Shown in pieces: positions 1-8,300 of a stretch of 64,000 nucleotides of DNA. A program made the translations under genes and the position numbers. Position 1 is the first letter of the stretch, and each line of letters opens with the position of its first letter. The notes below the pieces were generated by a model. It had not been told where the DNA came from. It did not search any database and was given only the letters and a program-made list of their open reading frames with translations. Source of the DNA: an uncultured Actinomycetes bacterium (lineage in GTDB: Bacteria > Actinomycetota > Acidimicrobiia > Acidimicrobiales > RAAP-2); the NCBI GenBank assembly GCA_903924205.1, contig CAIYAP010000004.1:62001-126000 (forward strand), read 5' to 3'.

Positions 1-46
1 CGCCGGCTGCCACTATGCCGCCATCTGGGCGGCGCTGGGTCGCTAA
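1..46 (+). CDS. C-terminal tail of an upstream gene (partial)
   Basis: One frame is open from the window edge to a TAA at 44-46 and reads AGCHYAAIWAALGR. Its stop overlaps by three bases the TAG of the oppositely oriented SDR gene. Tail-to-tail stop overlaps recur in this window (near 9,402 and 13,899), which favours a real gene end. Fourteen residues are too few to name a product, and the frame could be open by chance. Confidence 0.35.
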   Translation, partial: AGCHYAAIWAALGR

Positions 47-804
47 AGAACGGGTGAGAGCCCGCCATCCAGATTGATGGCGGCGCCCGTGATGTATGAG
101 GCACGCTCCGACAAGAGAAAGGTCGCCACGTCAGCGAATTCATCGAGTCGCCCAAAACGACCCAGGGGCACCTCCATCGCCGTCGCAGCCATATCCATGA
201 ACTCTTGCGTCGTCATGTTGCTCGCGGCGGCACGACGCTCCCATTGCCCCGATTCAATAAGTCCGATAACGAGGGCATTGACGCGAATGCCTCGCGGCGC
301 CAATTCACCCGCGAGAGCTTTCGTCAACGCCAAGCCCGCCGCGCGCGAGGCCGACGTCGGCGTCGAGCCCGCACGGGGAGCTTTTCCCGCGGTGGCCACG
401 ATGTTCATGATGCTGCCGCCATCGCGCAGTACGGGCAAGAAACGTCGGATGAGGTCGGTTGCTGCAATGACCTTGAGTTCGTAGTCCTCACGCCATTGCT
501 GATCGCTCGATTCCGCCACCGACATTGCCGCCGACTTGCCCGCATTATTCACGAGGGCATCAATATGTCCCCATCGAGACATCACGGCATCCACAAAGGC
601 GGCACGTTGATCGGGCTCTAACAAATCAACGTCGCAGACGAGGGCATTGGGCACTTCCGTCGACAGGGATTCTCGACGTTGCGCATGTCGGCCGCCCGTC
701 GCGACCTGGGCACCGCACTGCGCGAGGCGCGCCACCAGCGCTCGACCGAGACCATCGGTTCCGCCGGTCACGACGATGACTTTGTTCTGCAAGTTCAGGT
801 CCAC
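43..804 (-). CDS. SDR family NAD(P)-dependent oxidoreductase
   Basis: Short-chain dehydrogenase/reductase of about 253 residues, likely cytoplasmic and using NAD(P). From the N-terminus it has the Rossmann motif TGGTDGLG, the LVNNAG segment, and an active-site region (SIMNIVATAGKAP ... TPTSASRAAGLALTKALA) in which the usual YxxxK is replaced by TPTSASRAA. It ends with the typical PLGRFGRLDEFA and YITGAAINLDGG segments. The missing catalytic Tyr makes activity uncertain; it may be a pseudo-enzyme or use other residues. A GTG start at 804 is chosen because it gives the usual N-terminus before NKVIVVTGG and because TAGGCT lies 7 nt upstream. The longest open frame (TTG at 885) would run into the divergent MFS gene. 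Substrate unknown. Confidence 0.85.
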   Translation of the reverse strand: MDLNLQNKVIVVTGGTDGLGRALVARLAQCGAQVATGGRHAQRRESLSTEVPNALVCDVDLLEPDQRAAFVDAVMSRWGHIDALVNNAGKSAAMSVAESSDQQWREDYELKVIAATDLIRRFLPVLRDGGSIMNIVATAGKAPRAGSTPTSASRAAGLALTKALAGELAPRGIRVNALVIGLIESGQWERRAAASNMTTQEFMDMAATAMEVPLGRFGRLDEFADVATFLLSERASYITGAAINLDGGLSPVL

Positions 805-811
805 GTCTGCG

Positions 812-817
812 AGCCTA
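812..817 (-). promoter_or_regulatory. Predicted leaderless -10 element of the SDR gene
   Basis: On the minus strand TAGGCT is followed by 7 nt and then the GTG at 804. The distance puts the transcription start on the start codon. The start was partly chosen from this motif, so it is not independent evidence. Confidence 0.45.
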
Positions 818-830
818 CGCAGGCCCCCAT

Positions 831-836
831 TACGCT
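831..836 (+). promoter_or_regulatory. Predicted leaderless -10 element of the MFS gene
   Basis: TACGCT is followed by 6 nt and then the ATG at 843. There is no Shine-Dalgarno sequence. It is back to back with the SDR promoter within 38 bp. Confidence 0.5.
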
Positions 837-842
837 GATTTG

Positions 843-2000
843 ATGCCAACTCGCGACCAGCAGACAATCGTGAATCGCTTGGCAATCGTGACCGCCCTCC
901 AGTGGACAGGCTCCACGATGGGCCTTCCTCTCTTGGCGCTATATCTCACCCATCGCGGACTCGCGACGGCGTGGGTCGGCGTGGTCATGGCCAGTTTCGC
1001 GGTCGCCGGTGTCGCTTCTCAGTTTCTGCTCGGGCACGCCGCCGACCGTTTCGGTCGTCGCATCGTCCTCGTGGGGGGCCTTATCGCCTACGCGATTGGT
1101 TCGCTGAGCTTCACTTTGCCCATTCCCGTCGGGTTCTTCATCTTGGGTCGAGCCCTACAAGGCGCCGGAGCGGGGGCGGAACAAGTGGCGGCGATGTCCG
1201 TGGTCGCTGACCTCGTTCCCAGCGACCAATTGGGCAAGTCCACCGCGAAGATTTATTCCGCGCAGTTATTTGGCGTCGTGTTCGGACCCCTGTTGGGCTC
1301 ATTGACATCGTTAGCCAATTTGCCCTGGGCCTTTGCCATCGCGGGGCTGCTGTCATGCGTGGCGGCCTTATCGGTTGTCGGGATCAATATTCCCCATGTT
1401 GTTCACGATGAGCCCCTGCCCCCATTACGCATCAATCGGCAAGTTTCTGGATCCACCATCGCCGCGGGCGTATTGGGTTTCGCCACGGGAGCCTACGAGT
1501 CGTGTTGGAGTCTGCTGATGCACGCGCATCACGCGTCGCTCTTTCAGATTCGATTGAGTTGGACCATGTTCGGCGTCCCCTGGTTGCTCCTGTCGCACGT
1601 GGGTGGCAAATGGGCCGACCGCTACGACCGACGCGTCATCGTCGTCGTCGGACTTCTCAATGCCTGCCTGTTTATCGCGACCTATCCGTGGATTAGAAAT
1701 CCGTGGTTGATGATTGCGTTCGGTTCGTTAGAGGCCGTTACGGCAGCTCTCACGGCGCCCTCCTCAGCGTCGCTACTGGCGGATGGGGCGGAACCACGAG
1801 AGCAAGGTCGTCGACAGGGTCTCGCTTCGACCGCCTCAACGGCGGCGCTGGGCATTGGGTCCATGTGTGCGGCCCCTCTTTTCGCTATGGCACAATGGTT
1901 GCCCTTCACCGCCGTGGCCGTTATCGGAGCCGGCGCCACCTTGACCATTCCCTTTATCTGGCGCGAGGTCGATGGACGCGCCATCAAAAGCCCCCGATAA
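843..2000 (+). CDS. MFS transporter (DHA1-like)
   Basis: Integral membrane protein of 385 residues with about 12 hydrophobic segments, the normal size for a major facilitator drug:H+ antiporter-like carrier. The loop between helices 2 and 3 carries the family A motif as GHAADRFGRR, and the related KWADRYDRR follows the central loop. The C-terminal half has the usual SSASLLADGAEPREQGRRQG loop. The ATG at 843 is used because a TTG directly before it is less likely and TACGCT stands 6 nt upstream. The divergent SDR neighbour may act on a related compound. The substrate cannot be told from sequence; efflux is the default expectation for this subgroup. Confidence 0.85.
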   Translation: MPTRDQQTIVNRLAIVTALQWTGSTMGLPLLALYLTHRGLATAWVGVVMASFAVAGVASQFLLGHAADRFGRRIVLVGGLIAYAIGSLSFTLPIPVGFFILGRALQGAGAGAEQVAAMSVVADLVPSDQLGKSTAKIYSAQLFGVVFGPLLGSLTSLANLPWAFAIAGLLSCVAALSVVGINIPHVVHDEPLPPLRINRQVSGSTIAAGVLGFATGAYESCWSLLMHAHHASLFQIRLSWTMFGVPWLLLSHVGGKWADRYDRRVIVVVGLLNACLFIATYPWIRNPWLMIAFGSLEAVTAALTAPSSASLLADGAEPREQGRRQGLASTASTAALGIGSMCAAPLFAMAQWLPFTAVAVIGAGATLTIPFIWREVDGRAIKSPR

Positions 2001-2006
2001 AGCAGT

Positions 2007-2034
2007 CGAGGCGGTGGCCGCAGCCACCGCCTCG
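2007..2034. terminator. Bidirectional hairpin between convergent genes
   Basis: A perfect 12-bp stem (CGAGGCGGTGGC and its complement) with a CGCA loop lies between the MFS stop (2000) and the stop of the binding protein (2054). A T-tract is weak on both strands, so termination may be inefficient or factor-assisted. Confidence 0.7.
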
Positions 2035-2053
2035 AACTACTGCGGCGTCGTGC

Positions 2054-3796
2054 TTACGCGGTAACCCAGATCTGCGACCAGAAGGTGGAACCACCATCAG
2101 GGTTGAAGCAGGGAGTGTTGTTCGCATCCGTGGCGTACGCCCAGTTCTGCACGTTGTTGTTCGCGGCCCACGCGGTCACGGTGATGTCGAGCCACAGGTA
2201 CGGCAGGTCCTTGGCGAACAAGGTGTCCACCTTGGCCCAGTCGTTCTTCTGTGCCGTCGAACCCGCGGGGCTCTTCATGGCGTCGAGCAATGCGGTCTGA
2301 ACAGCCTTGTCCGAGAGGTTCGAGAAGTTCACGAAACCACCCGCCCAGAACCACACCACGTTCAGCGACGGGTCAAGACCACCGAACTGCGACCACGTCG
2401 AGCAGTCATACTGCTTGAAGATCTTGGCGTTGATCAAGGCGTCCTGGTTCATTTTGCGCTGCGTGACGGTGATGCCGACCGCCGCCAACATGCCCTGGAT
2501 GAGGCTAAAGGCCGAGTCCTGGTAAGCGGAGCCAGACACCGTGTCGATGACGAAGCTCGGCGTCTTGTTGCCGTTCTTCTTCTTCCATGCCGCCACGGCC
2601 GCCCGGGCCTTGGTCTGGCTGAAAGCGGGGTAGCCCGATCCACCCTTCGGGAAGTACTTCGACGTCGAACGGTACACGCCGTCAGAAATCGAACCCACAC
2701 CATTGTCCAGCGCCGAGAAAACCGCGGGGCGGTTGATGGCGTACGCGCATGCGAGACGGATGTTGGGATCGGCGATGACCGACGTCATCGAGTGGTCCCA
2801 AGTGCCCGAGGAGTTCACGGCACCGGTCTGCCCGAGGAAGTTCTTTCCCGTCGTGTTGCAGATCAGCATGTTGTTCGACGGGTCGCGAGCCGCACCCTGG
2901 TCGTCCACAAAAGTTGCGCCGTGATTACCGATGTTGCCAGAGCCGTGGCTGCGCATGTCCGCGATAACACTGCCGTCCGTGTTCACCATCATGTCGATGG
3001 AACCGTTCTTGAGGTCGGTGTAGCGACCCTGAGGGTCCACAATCACCTTGAAGGTCATGCTGTCCAGGTAGGGCAGGGAACGACCCGCCGCATCCTTGCG
3101 CCAGTAGTTACCGTTCTTGTGCCAGTTGGACTGCTGGTTGAAGGTCCAGTCATGGTACGCAAAGGGACCAGTTCCCACCGGCGTGCCACCTGCCAAGGTC
3201 GACGGAGCGGCCATGTAGGCGATTTGCTGCTCGGCGAGGTGCAGGGGGAAGGTCGTCCACGGGTTAACGGTGACGTACTTCACCACGTAGGTGCTCACCT
3301 TGGTGCAGCTCTTGATCAGCGGCTTAATCGCCATTCCCACCGTGGCGTTGTTGTACGCCGCAGTGAAGTTGCCCACCACGTCGTCGGCGGTGAAGTCGGT
3401 GCCGTCGTGGAACTTGACGCCCTGACGGAGAGTCACCGTCCAGGTCGTGTACTTCGAGTCTGGCGTAGCCGAGATAGCCAACATCGGTGACCAGGTCGCG
3501 GTGCCGTCAGGCAATGACTTCGAGACAAAGAGCGGGTCGTAAACGGCATTCGCCACGCAGAAGCCAGCGGTGTCCAACTTGCCGAGTGCGCCACAGAAGC
3601 CGTTCATGCTCCCGACGTCCGAGCCAATGCCCACGGTCAGGTTTCCACTGGTGCGCGGCGTACCCGTATTCACACCCGTCGTGGCGCCCGCTGTGGTCGC
3701 CATCACGGCGTCGACCACGGTGCCGGCCATAGCCACTCCACCCAAAGTCGCCGCAGAGTGCGTTAGAAAAGTTCGACGGTCGTAGTTAGTAGCCAC
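2054..3796 (-). CDS. Tat-exported ABC transporter substrate-binding protein, family 5
   Basis: Extracytoplasmic solute-binding protein of the peptide/nickel/oligosaccharide class (SBP_bac_5), 580 residues. Residues 7-25 form a twin-arginine signal (DRRTFLTHSAATLGG), so it is exported folded. The mature part has the family marker VKFHDGTDFTADDVVGNF, then GTGPFAYHDW and the late WFWAGGFVNFSN region. The start is GTG at 3796 with an AAGGGGG Shine-Dalgarno sequence just before it. No family 5 permease or ATPase is adjacent; the next genes upstream encode an exporter of another class. It is therefore an orphan binding protein that may share the DppBCDF-type importer at 57-61 kb or one outside the window. 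Ligand unknown. Confidence 0.88.
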   Translation of the reverse strand: MATNYDRRTFLTHSAATLGGVAMAGTVVDAVMATTAGATTGVNTGTPRTSGNLTVGIGSDVGSMNGFCGALGKLDTAGFCVANAVYDPLFVSKSLPDGTATWSPMLAISATPDSKYTTWTVTLRQGVKFHDGTDFTADDVVGNFTAAYNNATVGMAIKPLIKSCTKVSTYVVKYVTVNPWTTFPLHLAEQQIAYMAAPSTLAGGTPVGTGPFAYHDWTFNQQSNWHKNGNYWRKDAAGRSLPYLDSMTFKVIVDPQGRYTDLKNGSIDMMVNTDGSVIADMRSHGSGNIGNHGATFVDDQGAARDPSNNMLICNTTGKNFLGQTGAVNSSGTWDHSMTSVIADPNIRLACAYAINRPAVFSALDNGVGSISDGVYRSTSKYFPKGGSGYPAFSQTKARAAVAAWKKKNGNKTPSFVIDTVSGSAYQDSAFSLIQGMLAAVGITVTQRKMNQDALINAKIFKQYDCSTWSQFGGLDPSLNVVWFWAGGFVNFSNLSDKAVQTALLDAMKSPAGSTAQKNDWAKVDTLFAKDLPYLWLDITVTAWAANNNVQNWAYATDANNTPCFNPDGGSTFWSQIWVTA

Positions 3797-4079
3797 GATC
3801 CCCCTTTGAAATTACGGTGACCTTCGTTGGCCCCCGGTCGCTTCCCCCTTTGGTAGCGACAATCTGGACATTACACAAAGAAAATCGACGTCAGGATTCA
3901 TCGGGACGACAATTTCTGTGAAGGTTTTCACAAGGTTCGCTGTGTAGACATGTCGACTTTGCCGTCATTTTCCGAGTCATTCTTGAACGCGATGACAATT
4001 CAGTTTCAGACGGAGCGCGGCGACAACGACATGACATTTCCATGTCGACCACCGCAACCGTGAACCAGACCGACCGGAT
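3797..4079. other. Intergenic region upstream of the orphan binding protein
   Basis: This 283-bp stretch separates the end of the ABC-2 exporter operon from the binding-protein start. It holds two inverted repeats, TGTGAA-GGTT-TTCACA at 3917-3932 and CGACATG/CATGTCG (7-nt spacer) at 4027-4047, plus the Shine-Dalgarno sequence near 3800. No convincing coding frame or RNA gene was seen. The first repeat looks like an operator about 120 bp before the start; the second may be a weak terminator for the exporter operon. Confidence 0.5.
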
Positions 4080-4874
4080 TTACGGCTGCAAAATGATTCG
4101 GAATCGACGAGCCGCCACGCGAAGCCCACCGATCAAGAGCGCCAGTAGCACGGCCACGTGGGCCAGCAGCACCCAATGGAATGAACCCACGGCGCACGCT
4201 TGAAGAATTGCCGACGAGTGATAGAGCGGCGATATCCACACCACCACGCGGAGCCACGAGGGGTACAGCGACACCGGAAAGAAGGTTCCCGAGAATAAAA
4301 AGAGGGGAAGGGTGACCGTCTGGACGATGTCGAGATCCTGCCAACCACGAATGTAAGTGCAGGCCGCCAAGCCCAATCCCGCAAAAGTGGCTGAGGTCAA
4401 CACTGCGGCGGGGAAACACAACAACGCCCACCATGACGCCACATCTCCGAGCAAGGCCATACATAACAAAAAGCTGGCGATGTAGAGGGCGCCACGAGTG
4501 ACTGCCCACGCGGCTTCTCCCACCGCAATGTCATTCACGTCGATGGGTGTCGTGAGAACTGCTTGGTAATTCTTCGCGACCTTCAGTCGAAAATACATGT
4601 TGTACAGCGACTCCGTAATGGCGCCGTTCATCGCCGAGGTGGCCAACATGCCCGGTGCCACGAAGGCGGCGTAGCTCACGATGTGGCCATCAATATGCAC
4701 TCCCCCAATTAGGGAGTTGAGGCCGAGCCCAATCGACAGGAGGTAAAAGAGCGGTTCGAAAAATCCCGATACCAAGATGACCCACTCGCGGCGATAGCGG
4801 TACACCTGTCGCTCGTACACGCGCGCGGCCCGACGCCAATTAAAGAGGTGTGGCGGAACCACCTGCAGGCTCAT
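4080..4874 (-). CDS. ABC-2 type transporter permease (subunit 2)
   Basis: Membrane subunit of 264 residues with about six hydrophobic segments and the ABC-2/NodJ-type C-terminus (TLPLFLFSGTFFPVSLYP, then ISPLYHSSAILQACAVG). It is the last gene of a three-gene exporter operon. The ATG at 4874 overlaps the upstream TGA as ATGA and gives a length matching its paralogue (263 residues). A start 39 nt further up is possible but would overlap more. It probably forms a heterodimeric channel with the upstream permease, driven by the ATPase at 5.7-6.6 kb. Drug, lipid or glycan export are all possible. Confidence 0.88.
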   Translation of the reverse strand: MSLQVVPPHLFNWRRAARVYERQVYRYRREWVILVSGFFEPLFYLLSIGLGLNSLIGGVHIDGHIVSYAAFVAPGMLATSAMNGAITESLYNMYFRLKVAKNYQAVLTTPIDVNDIAVGEAAWAVTRGALYIASFLLCMALLGDVASWWALLCFPAAVLTSATFAGLGLAACTYIRGWQDLDIVQTVTLPLFLFSGTFFPVSLYPSWLRVVVWISPLYHSSAILQACAVGSFHWVLLAHVAVLLALLIGGLRVAARRFRIILQP

Positions 4875-5662
4875 GAGGGGTCCAATCGACGCGTCAAATT
4901 TCGCTGCGCCCATCTCAGTCCCACGAGCGCCACGATCATCAAGACGCCGGCGTGAATAAGTAGAAGCGTGAAGTCACCGTGGCCCGTCATCGCCGCACGA
5001 CTCAGCACCACGGCGTGATAGAGGGGCATAATTTCCACGACGGGACGCAACCAGTGGGGATACGCGGAGAGAGGATAAAACGTCGCGGAAAACAGCGACA
5101 TGGGCATAATCGCAAATCTTTGGATAATGGCGAACTTCGAATCACTGGTCACCTGTGCGGAATACGCGAATACGGGTGCAGCAATGGACAGCCCCGTCAA
5201 CACCGAGATCAGTGGCACAACCATTGTCCACCAACTGTCGAGAGCGCCGAACGCTCCGACCACGGCCACGTTGATGACCGAGATGACCGCAACGCGCGCC
5301 GCCACATAGGCCAAGCGTCCTCGCACGATGTCCGTCACGCTCAACGGACTCGTAATGGCGACGTGGTAAGTCTTTTCCCACATCACGCCACCGAGGACTG
5401 GCCACATGCACTCGGCCGCCGCCGTCTGTGTCGCCGCCACGGCGACAAGCCCCGGTGCGATGTACTTCAGGTAGGTCGTCCCCGCGACGAGATGGTGGTG
5501 CGACGCGACGAGATGTCCCACACCCAGACCCATCGACGCCAGGTAGAGAACGGGATACAACACGTTGGACGTGAGGCTGGCTCGCCACGTGCGCTGATAA
5601 CGCTTCATTTCGGTCATGAAGTAGCGCGGCCACAGCACGCGTGGAGGTGTCGCGACCGTCAT
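4871..5662 (-). CDS. ABC-2 type transporter permease (subunit 1)
   Basis: Membrane subunit of 263 residues, related to the next gene: both have an RYxRxW-type N-terminal amphipathic region, a glycine-rich first membrane helix (LASMGLGVGHLV) and the FSATFYPLSAYPHWLRP ... MPLYHAVVLSRAAMTG segment typical of NodJ/DrrB-like proteins. Its ATG shares bases with the TGA of the ATPase gene (TGATG), so translation is likely coupled. Two different permeases with one ATPase suggest a heteromeric exporter. Substrate unknown. Confidence 0.88.
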   Translation of the reverse strand: MTVATPPRVLWPRYFMTEMKRYQRTWRASLTSNVLYPVLYLASMGLGVGHLVASHHHLVAGTTYLKYIAPGLVAVAATQTAAAECMWPVLGGVMWEKTYHVAITSPLSVTDIVRGRLAYVAARVAVISVINVAVVGAFGALDSWWTMVVPLISVLTGLSIAAPVFAYSAQVTSDSKFAIIQRFAIMPMSLFSATFYPLSAYPHWLRPVVEIMPLYHAVVLSRAAMTGHGDFTLLLIHAGVLMIVALVGLRWAQRNLTRRLDPS

Positions 5663-6588
5663 CAGTCGACCAAGGTCCGGCCCGTCAGACGAAGAAAGAC
5701 GTCCTCGAGCGACGCCCGACGGACGAGGGCGCTTTCCGGGGCGATGCCGGCGGCGTGAATGGCGGACAGGGTGGCATCGCCATCGTGAACGTACAACAAC
5801 GATCGATCTGGCAGCACTTCGAGACGATCGGCAAAGGGACGTAACTCGTCACTACGCGTCGCATGATCATTAACACCAAAGCGAAGTTCGAGGACTTCAC
5901 GGGAACTATGCGCCGAGATTAAGTCTCGCGGCGAGCCCTCCGCCACGATGAGCCCCTTATCCATAATGACGAGACGGTCGCAGAGTTGTTCCGCTTCATC
6001 CATGTAGTGCGTGGTGATCACCAGGGTGACACCGTCATTCTTGAGGCGATACAGCCGCTCCCACAGCAGGTGGCGAGCCTGGGGGTCAAGCCCGGTGGTG
6101 GGTTCATCCAAAATGACGAGTTCGGGCTTGTTGATCAACGAACGGGCAATGGTGAGCCGACGCTTCATTCCACCCGACAGCGCATCAACTTTCTCATCCT
6201 TCTTATCAGCGAGCTGAGCGAATTCGAGGAGTTCGGCACTTCGTTCGCGAATCAGGGCACGCGACAGTCCGTGATAGCGGCCGAAGATATACAGATTGTC
6301 GAGAACGGTCAGTTCACTTTCCAGCGAGTCCTCTTGAGTTACCACGCCGAGTCGCGAGCGCACCGTGGCTCCGTCGCGTTGAGGGTCCATGCCAAAAATC
6401 GAGAGATGACCAGAGCTCGGCGCCGCCACACCAGAGACCATTTTCATCGTGGATGTCTTACCCGCACCGTTGGGGCCTAAAAAGCCGAAGGTTTCACCCT
6501 TGTAGATGGCGAAGGAAATGCCACTGACAGCCTCGAAGGAGCCGTATCGCTTGACGAGGTGGTCGGCGCGAACGAGGAAAGAATCCAT
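5662..6588 (-). CDS. ABC-2 exporter ATP-binding protein (NodI/DrrA-like)
   Basis: Cytoplasmic ATPase of 308 residues. Walker A is GPNGAGKTST, the Q-loop is VVTQEDSLE, the signature is LSGGMKRRLTIA, Walker B is LVILDEPTTGLDP and the switch is TTHYMDEAEQL. These are canonical for the NodI/DrrA subgroup. The C-terminal 70 residues resemble the DrrA-type accessory region. The ATG at 6588 starts directly before FLVRADHLVKRYG; a longer frame to 6669 adds no family-like sequence. TACCCT stands 10 nt upstream. First gene of the exporter operon, divergent from the NCS1 permease. Confidence 0.9.
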   Translation of the reverse strand: MDSFLVRADHLVKRYGSFEAVSGISFAIYKGETFGFLGPNGAGKTSTMKMVSGVAAPSSGHLSIFGMDPQRDGATVRSRLGVVTQEDSLESELTVLDNLYIFGRYHGLSRALIRERSAELLEFAQLADKKDEKVDALSGGMKRRLTIARSLINKPELVILDEPTTGLDPQARHLLWERLYRLKNDGVTLVITTHYMDEAEQLCDRLVIMDKGLIVAEGSPRDLISAHSSREVLELRFGVNDHATRSDELRPFADRLEVLPDRSLLYVHDGDATLSAIHAAGIAPESALVRRASLEDVFLRLTGRTLVD

Positions 6589-6620
6589 AAGGGATTCAAG
6601 GGTAATCGCGCAGAACCTCA

Positions 6621-6675
6621 GGCGGCGTGATTTCGTCACCATAATGAACTTGTCGGTCGGGCACCTCACGCCGCC
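6621..6675. promoter_or_regulatory. Long inverted repeat around the NCS1 permease promoter
   Basis: GGCGGCGTGA at 6621-6630 is repeated perfectly inverted as TCACGCCGCC at 6666-6675. A good -10 candidate, CATAAT (6640-6645), lies between the arms. Arms on both sides of a promoter fit a DNA-looping or dimer operator; if transcription starts further up, they would instead form a stem in the mRNA leader. A Shine-Dalgarno sequence (GGAGGAG, 6691-6697) follows. Confidence 0.5.
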
Positions 6676-6702
6676 GGCCCTAGTTAATTGGGAGGAGTCA
6701 CC

Positions 6703-8232
6703 ATGACCGTTGAGTCATCGCTGCCGATCGAGGACCAAGCGTTCCACGTTGAGCAGCACGGAATTGATTACATCGCGCCGAACGAAAGATGGGCCACTGC
6801 GCGTGATATTGGGGCCATGTGGGCCGGGTCGTCAATCAATGTGGAGTACTTCATTTACGGCGCGTTGTTGATGGGCTTCGGATTTAGCTTTTGGACTGCC
6901 GTTGGCCTCATTGTGCTCGGTAATCTCTCCTTTCTTCTACTAGGCGTGGCATCACTGCAAGGCCCTCAGACGGGAACCACCGCCTTCACCTCTAGTCGAG
7001 CGGCCTTCGGCACGAATGGCAGTCGTATCGTGTCATTCTTCAACTGGATCACTCAGTTGGGCTTTGAAACTGAAGGTCTGATTCTCATCGTGGGCGCCGT
7101 GGTGATCTTGCTGCAGTATGCCGGCGTACACGTCACCAGCACGGAGAAGGTCATCGCCGTCATCGCCGCCACCTCCGTGCAGGCGGTACTCCCCTACCTC
7201 GGGCACGCAACCATGGTCAAGGTGCTGCGCGCACTCATTATCCCCTTCGTTGTCATTTTCGCGGTTTTTGTGGGTGTCGAGATGAACTACGCACACCCCA
7301 CCCACGTTGAAGTTTTTGCGCACGGCTGGGAGATGTGGACTGCGGGCCTTGCATTCGTGATTGCTCTGTCTGGCCTCGGCTGGACTGAATGCGGAAACGA
7401 CTACACGCGCTATCTCGCTGCTGACACGCGTCCACGCTCCGTGGTGGGATGGATTTTTCTAGGAACAGCCTTACCGGAAATGTTCATGATGATCCTTGGT
7501 GCCTTGGCATTCACGTTCCTGTCCAATAGCGGCATATGGAACTCGGCCAACCCCTTCGCTGCCCTCTACCACCAACACGGACTTCCGAGCTGGTTTGTCA
7601 TCGTGTTCCTTCTATTCGCCATCGTCCAGTTGTTCGGCATCAACTCTCTGGATCTCTACTCCTCAGGAGTCTCAATCCAGGCTCTGGGCTTGCCCCTCAA
7701 GCGCTACCAAGCCGTTTTGCTCGACAGCGTCATTGCGGGCATCTTGACAACGTGGGCAACTTTCACCTCGACCTTCGCCCTCTACATGAAGGACTTTGTC
7801 GGCGTCATCATCGTGTGGATTGCTCCCTGGTTCGCGATCTTCATCGTCGACTGGCTCCTTCGCCGTCGTCGCCTCCACGCGAGCGAACTTCAGCGCACCG
7901 ATAAGGGTGGCCTGTACTGGGGAATTGGTGGATTCAACATCAATGCCTTGATCGCCTTTGCCGTCGGTCTCGTCGCCGCGACAACCGCCTTTTCGAAGGC
8001 TCCACCGCCGGTCAACTTCCCGATGCACTGGATGACGCCATTTTCAAATCACTTTGGCGGATCTTGTGCCGCCGCTCTGGTGAAGGGTGAATGCACTGCC
8101 GGTTGGTACGGCGGTGCCGACCTCTCCATCTTCTTTGGCATGGGTGCTGCGGCGCTCGTCTACCTCGGCCTCGAATTGGTGACGGGTTACGTGCGTCGTC
8201 AGAACGAGGCACGGGACGCACTAACGCAATAG
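6703..8232 (+). CDS. NCS1 family purine/cytosine permease
   Basis: Integral membrane transporter of 509 residues with about 12 hydrophobic segments. The N-terminus (RWATARDIGAMWAGSSINVE) and GPQTGTTAFTSSRAAFG are typical of nucleobase:cation symport family 1 proteins of the CodB/PurP type. Start at ATG 6703 is fixed by GGAGGAG 5 nt upstream. The following genes encode a phosphoribosyltransferase, a cytosine deaminase and uracil phosphoribosyltransferase, so cytosine or a purine base is the likely cargo. An inverted repeat brackets its promoter. Exact substrate not provable from sequence. Confidence 0.88.
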   Translation: MTVESSLPIEDQAFHVEQHGIDYIAPNERWATARDIGAMWAGSSINVEYFIYGALLMGFGFSFWTAVGLIVLGNLSFLLLGVASLQGPQTGTTAFTSSRAAFGTNGSRIVSFFNWITQLGFETEGLILIVGAVVILLQYAGVHVTSTEKVIAVIAATSVQAVLPYLGHATMVKVLRALIIPFVVIFAVFVGVEMNYAHPTHVEVFAHGWEMWTAGLAFVIALSGLGWTECGNDYTRYLAADTRPRSVVGWIFLGTALPEMFMMILGALAFTFLSNSGIWNSANPFAALYHQHGLPSWFVIVFLLFAIVQLFGINSLDLYSSGVSIQALGLPLKRYQAVLLDSVIAGILTTWATFTSTFALYMKDFVGVIIVWIAPWFAIFIVDWLLRRRRLHASELQRTDKGGLYWGIGGFNINALIAFAVGLVAATTAFSKAPPPVNFPMHWMTPFSNHFGGSCAAALVKGECTAGWYGGADLSIFFGMGAAALVYLGLELVTGYVRRQNEARDALTQ

Positions 8233-8246
8233 TTCCTTTCGCGTTT

Positions 8247-8286
8247 CACAACGGCCCCTCGGAGATTTCTCCGAGGGGCCGTTGTG
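8247..8286. terminator. Strong hairpin between NCS1 permease and PRTase genes
   Basis: A perfect 19-bp stem with a two-base TT centre (arms 8247-8265 and 8268-8286) follows the permease stop. It lies between convergent genes and can act on both strands. T-tracts are weak. Confidence 0.75.
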
Positions 8287-8300
8287 ACGAGAATTCTGAT

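Noticed and set aside
1703-3490. Long 595-residue open frame on the plus strand
   Set aside because: It lies antisense to the end of the MFS gene and most of the family 5 binding protein. The translation is Arg/His/Val-rich with no domain, a typical shadow of a high-GC gene.
4006-4509. 167-residue frame on the minus strand reaching into the 3.8-4.1-kb gap
   Set aside because: It overlaps the ABC-2 permease in another frame and has no family-like sequence.
6589-6702. TPP or purine riboswitch before the NCS1 permease
   Set aside because: No thi-box core or purine-aptamer conserved loops were seen. The inverted repeat surrounds the likely -10, so an operator is the simpler reading.
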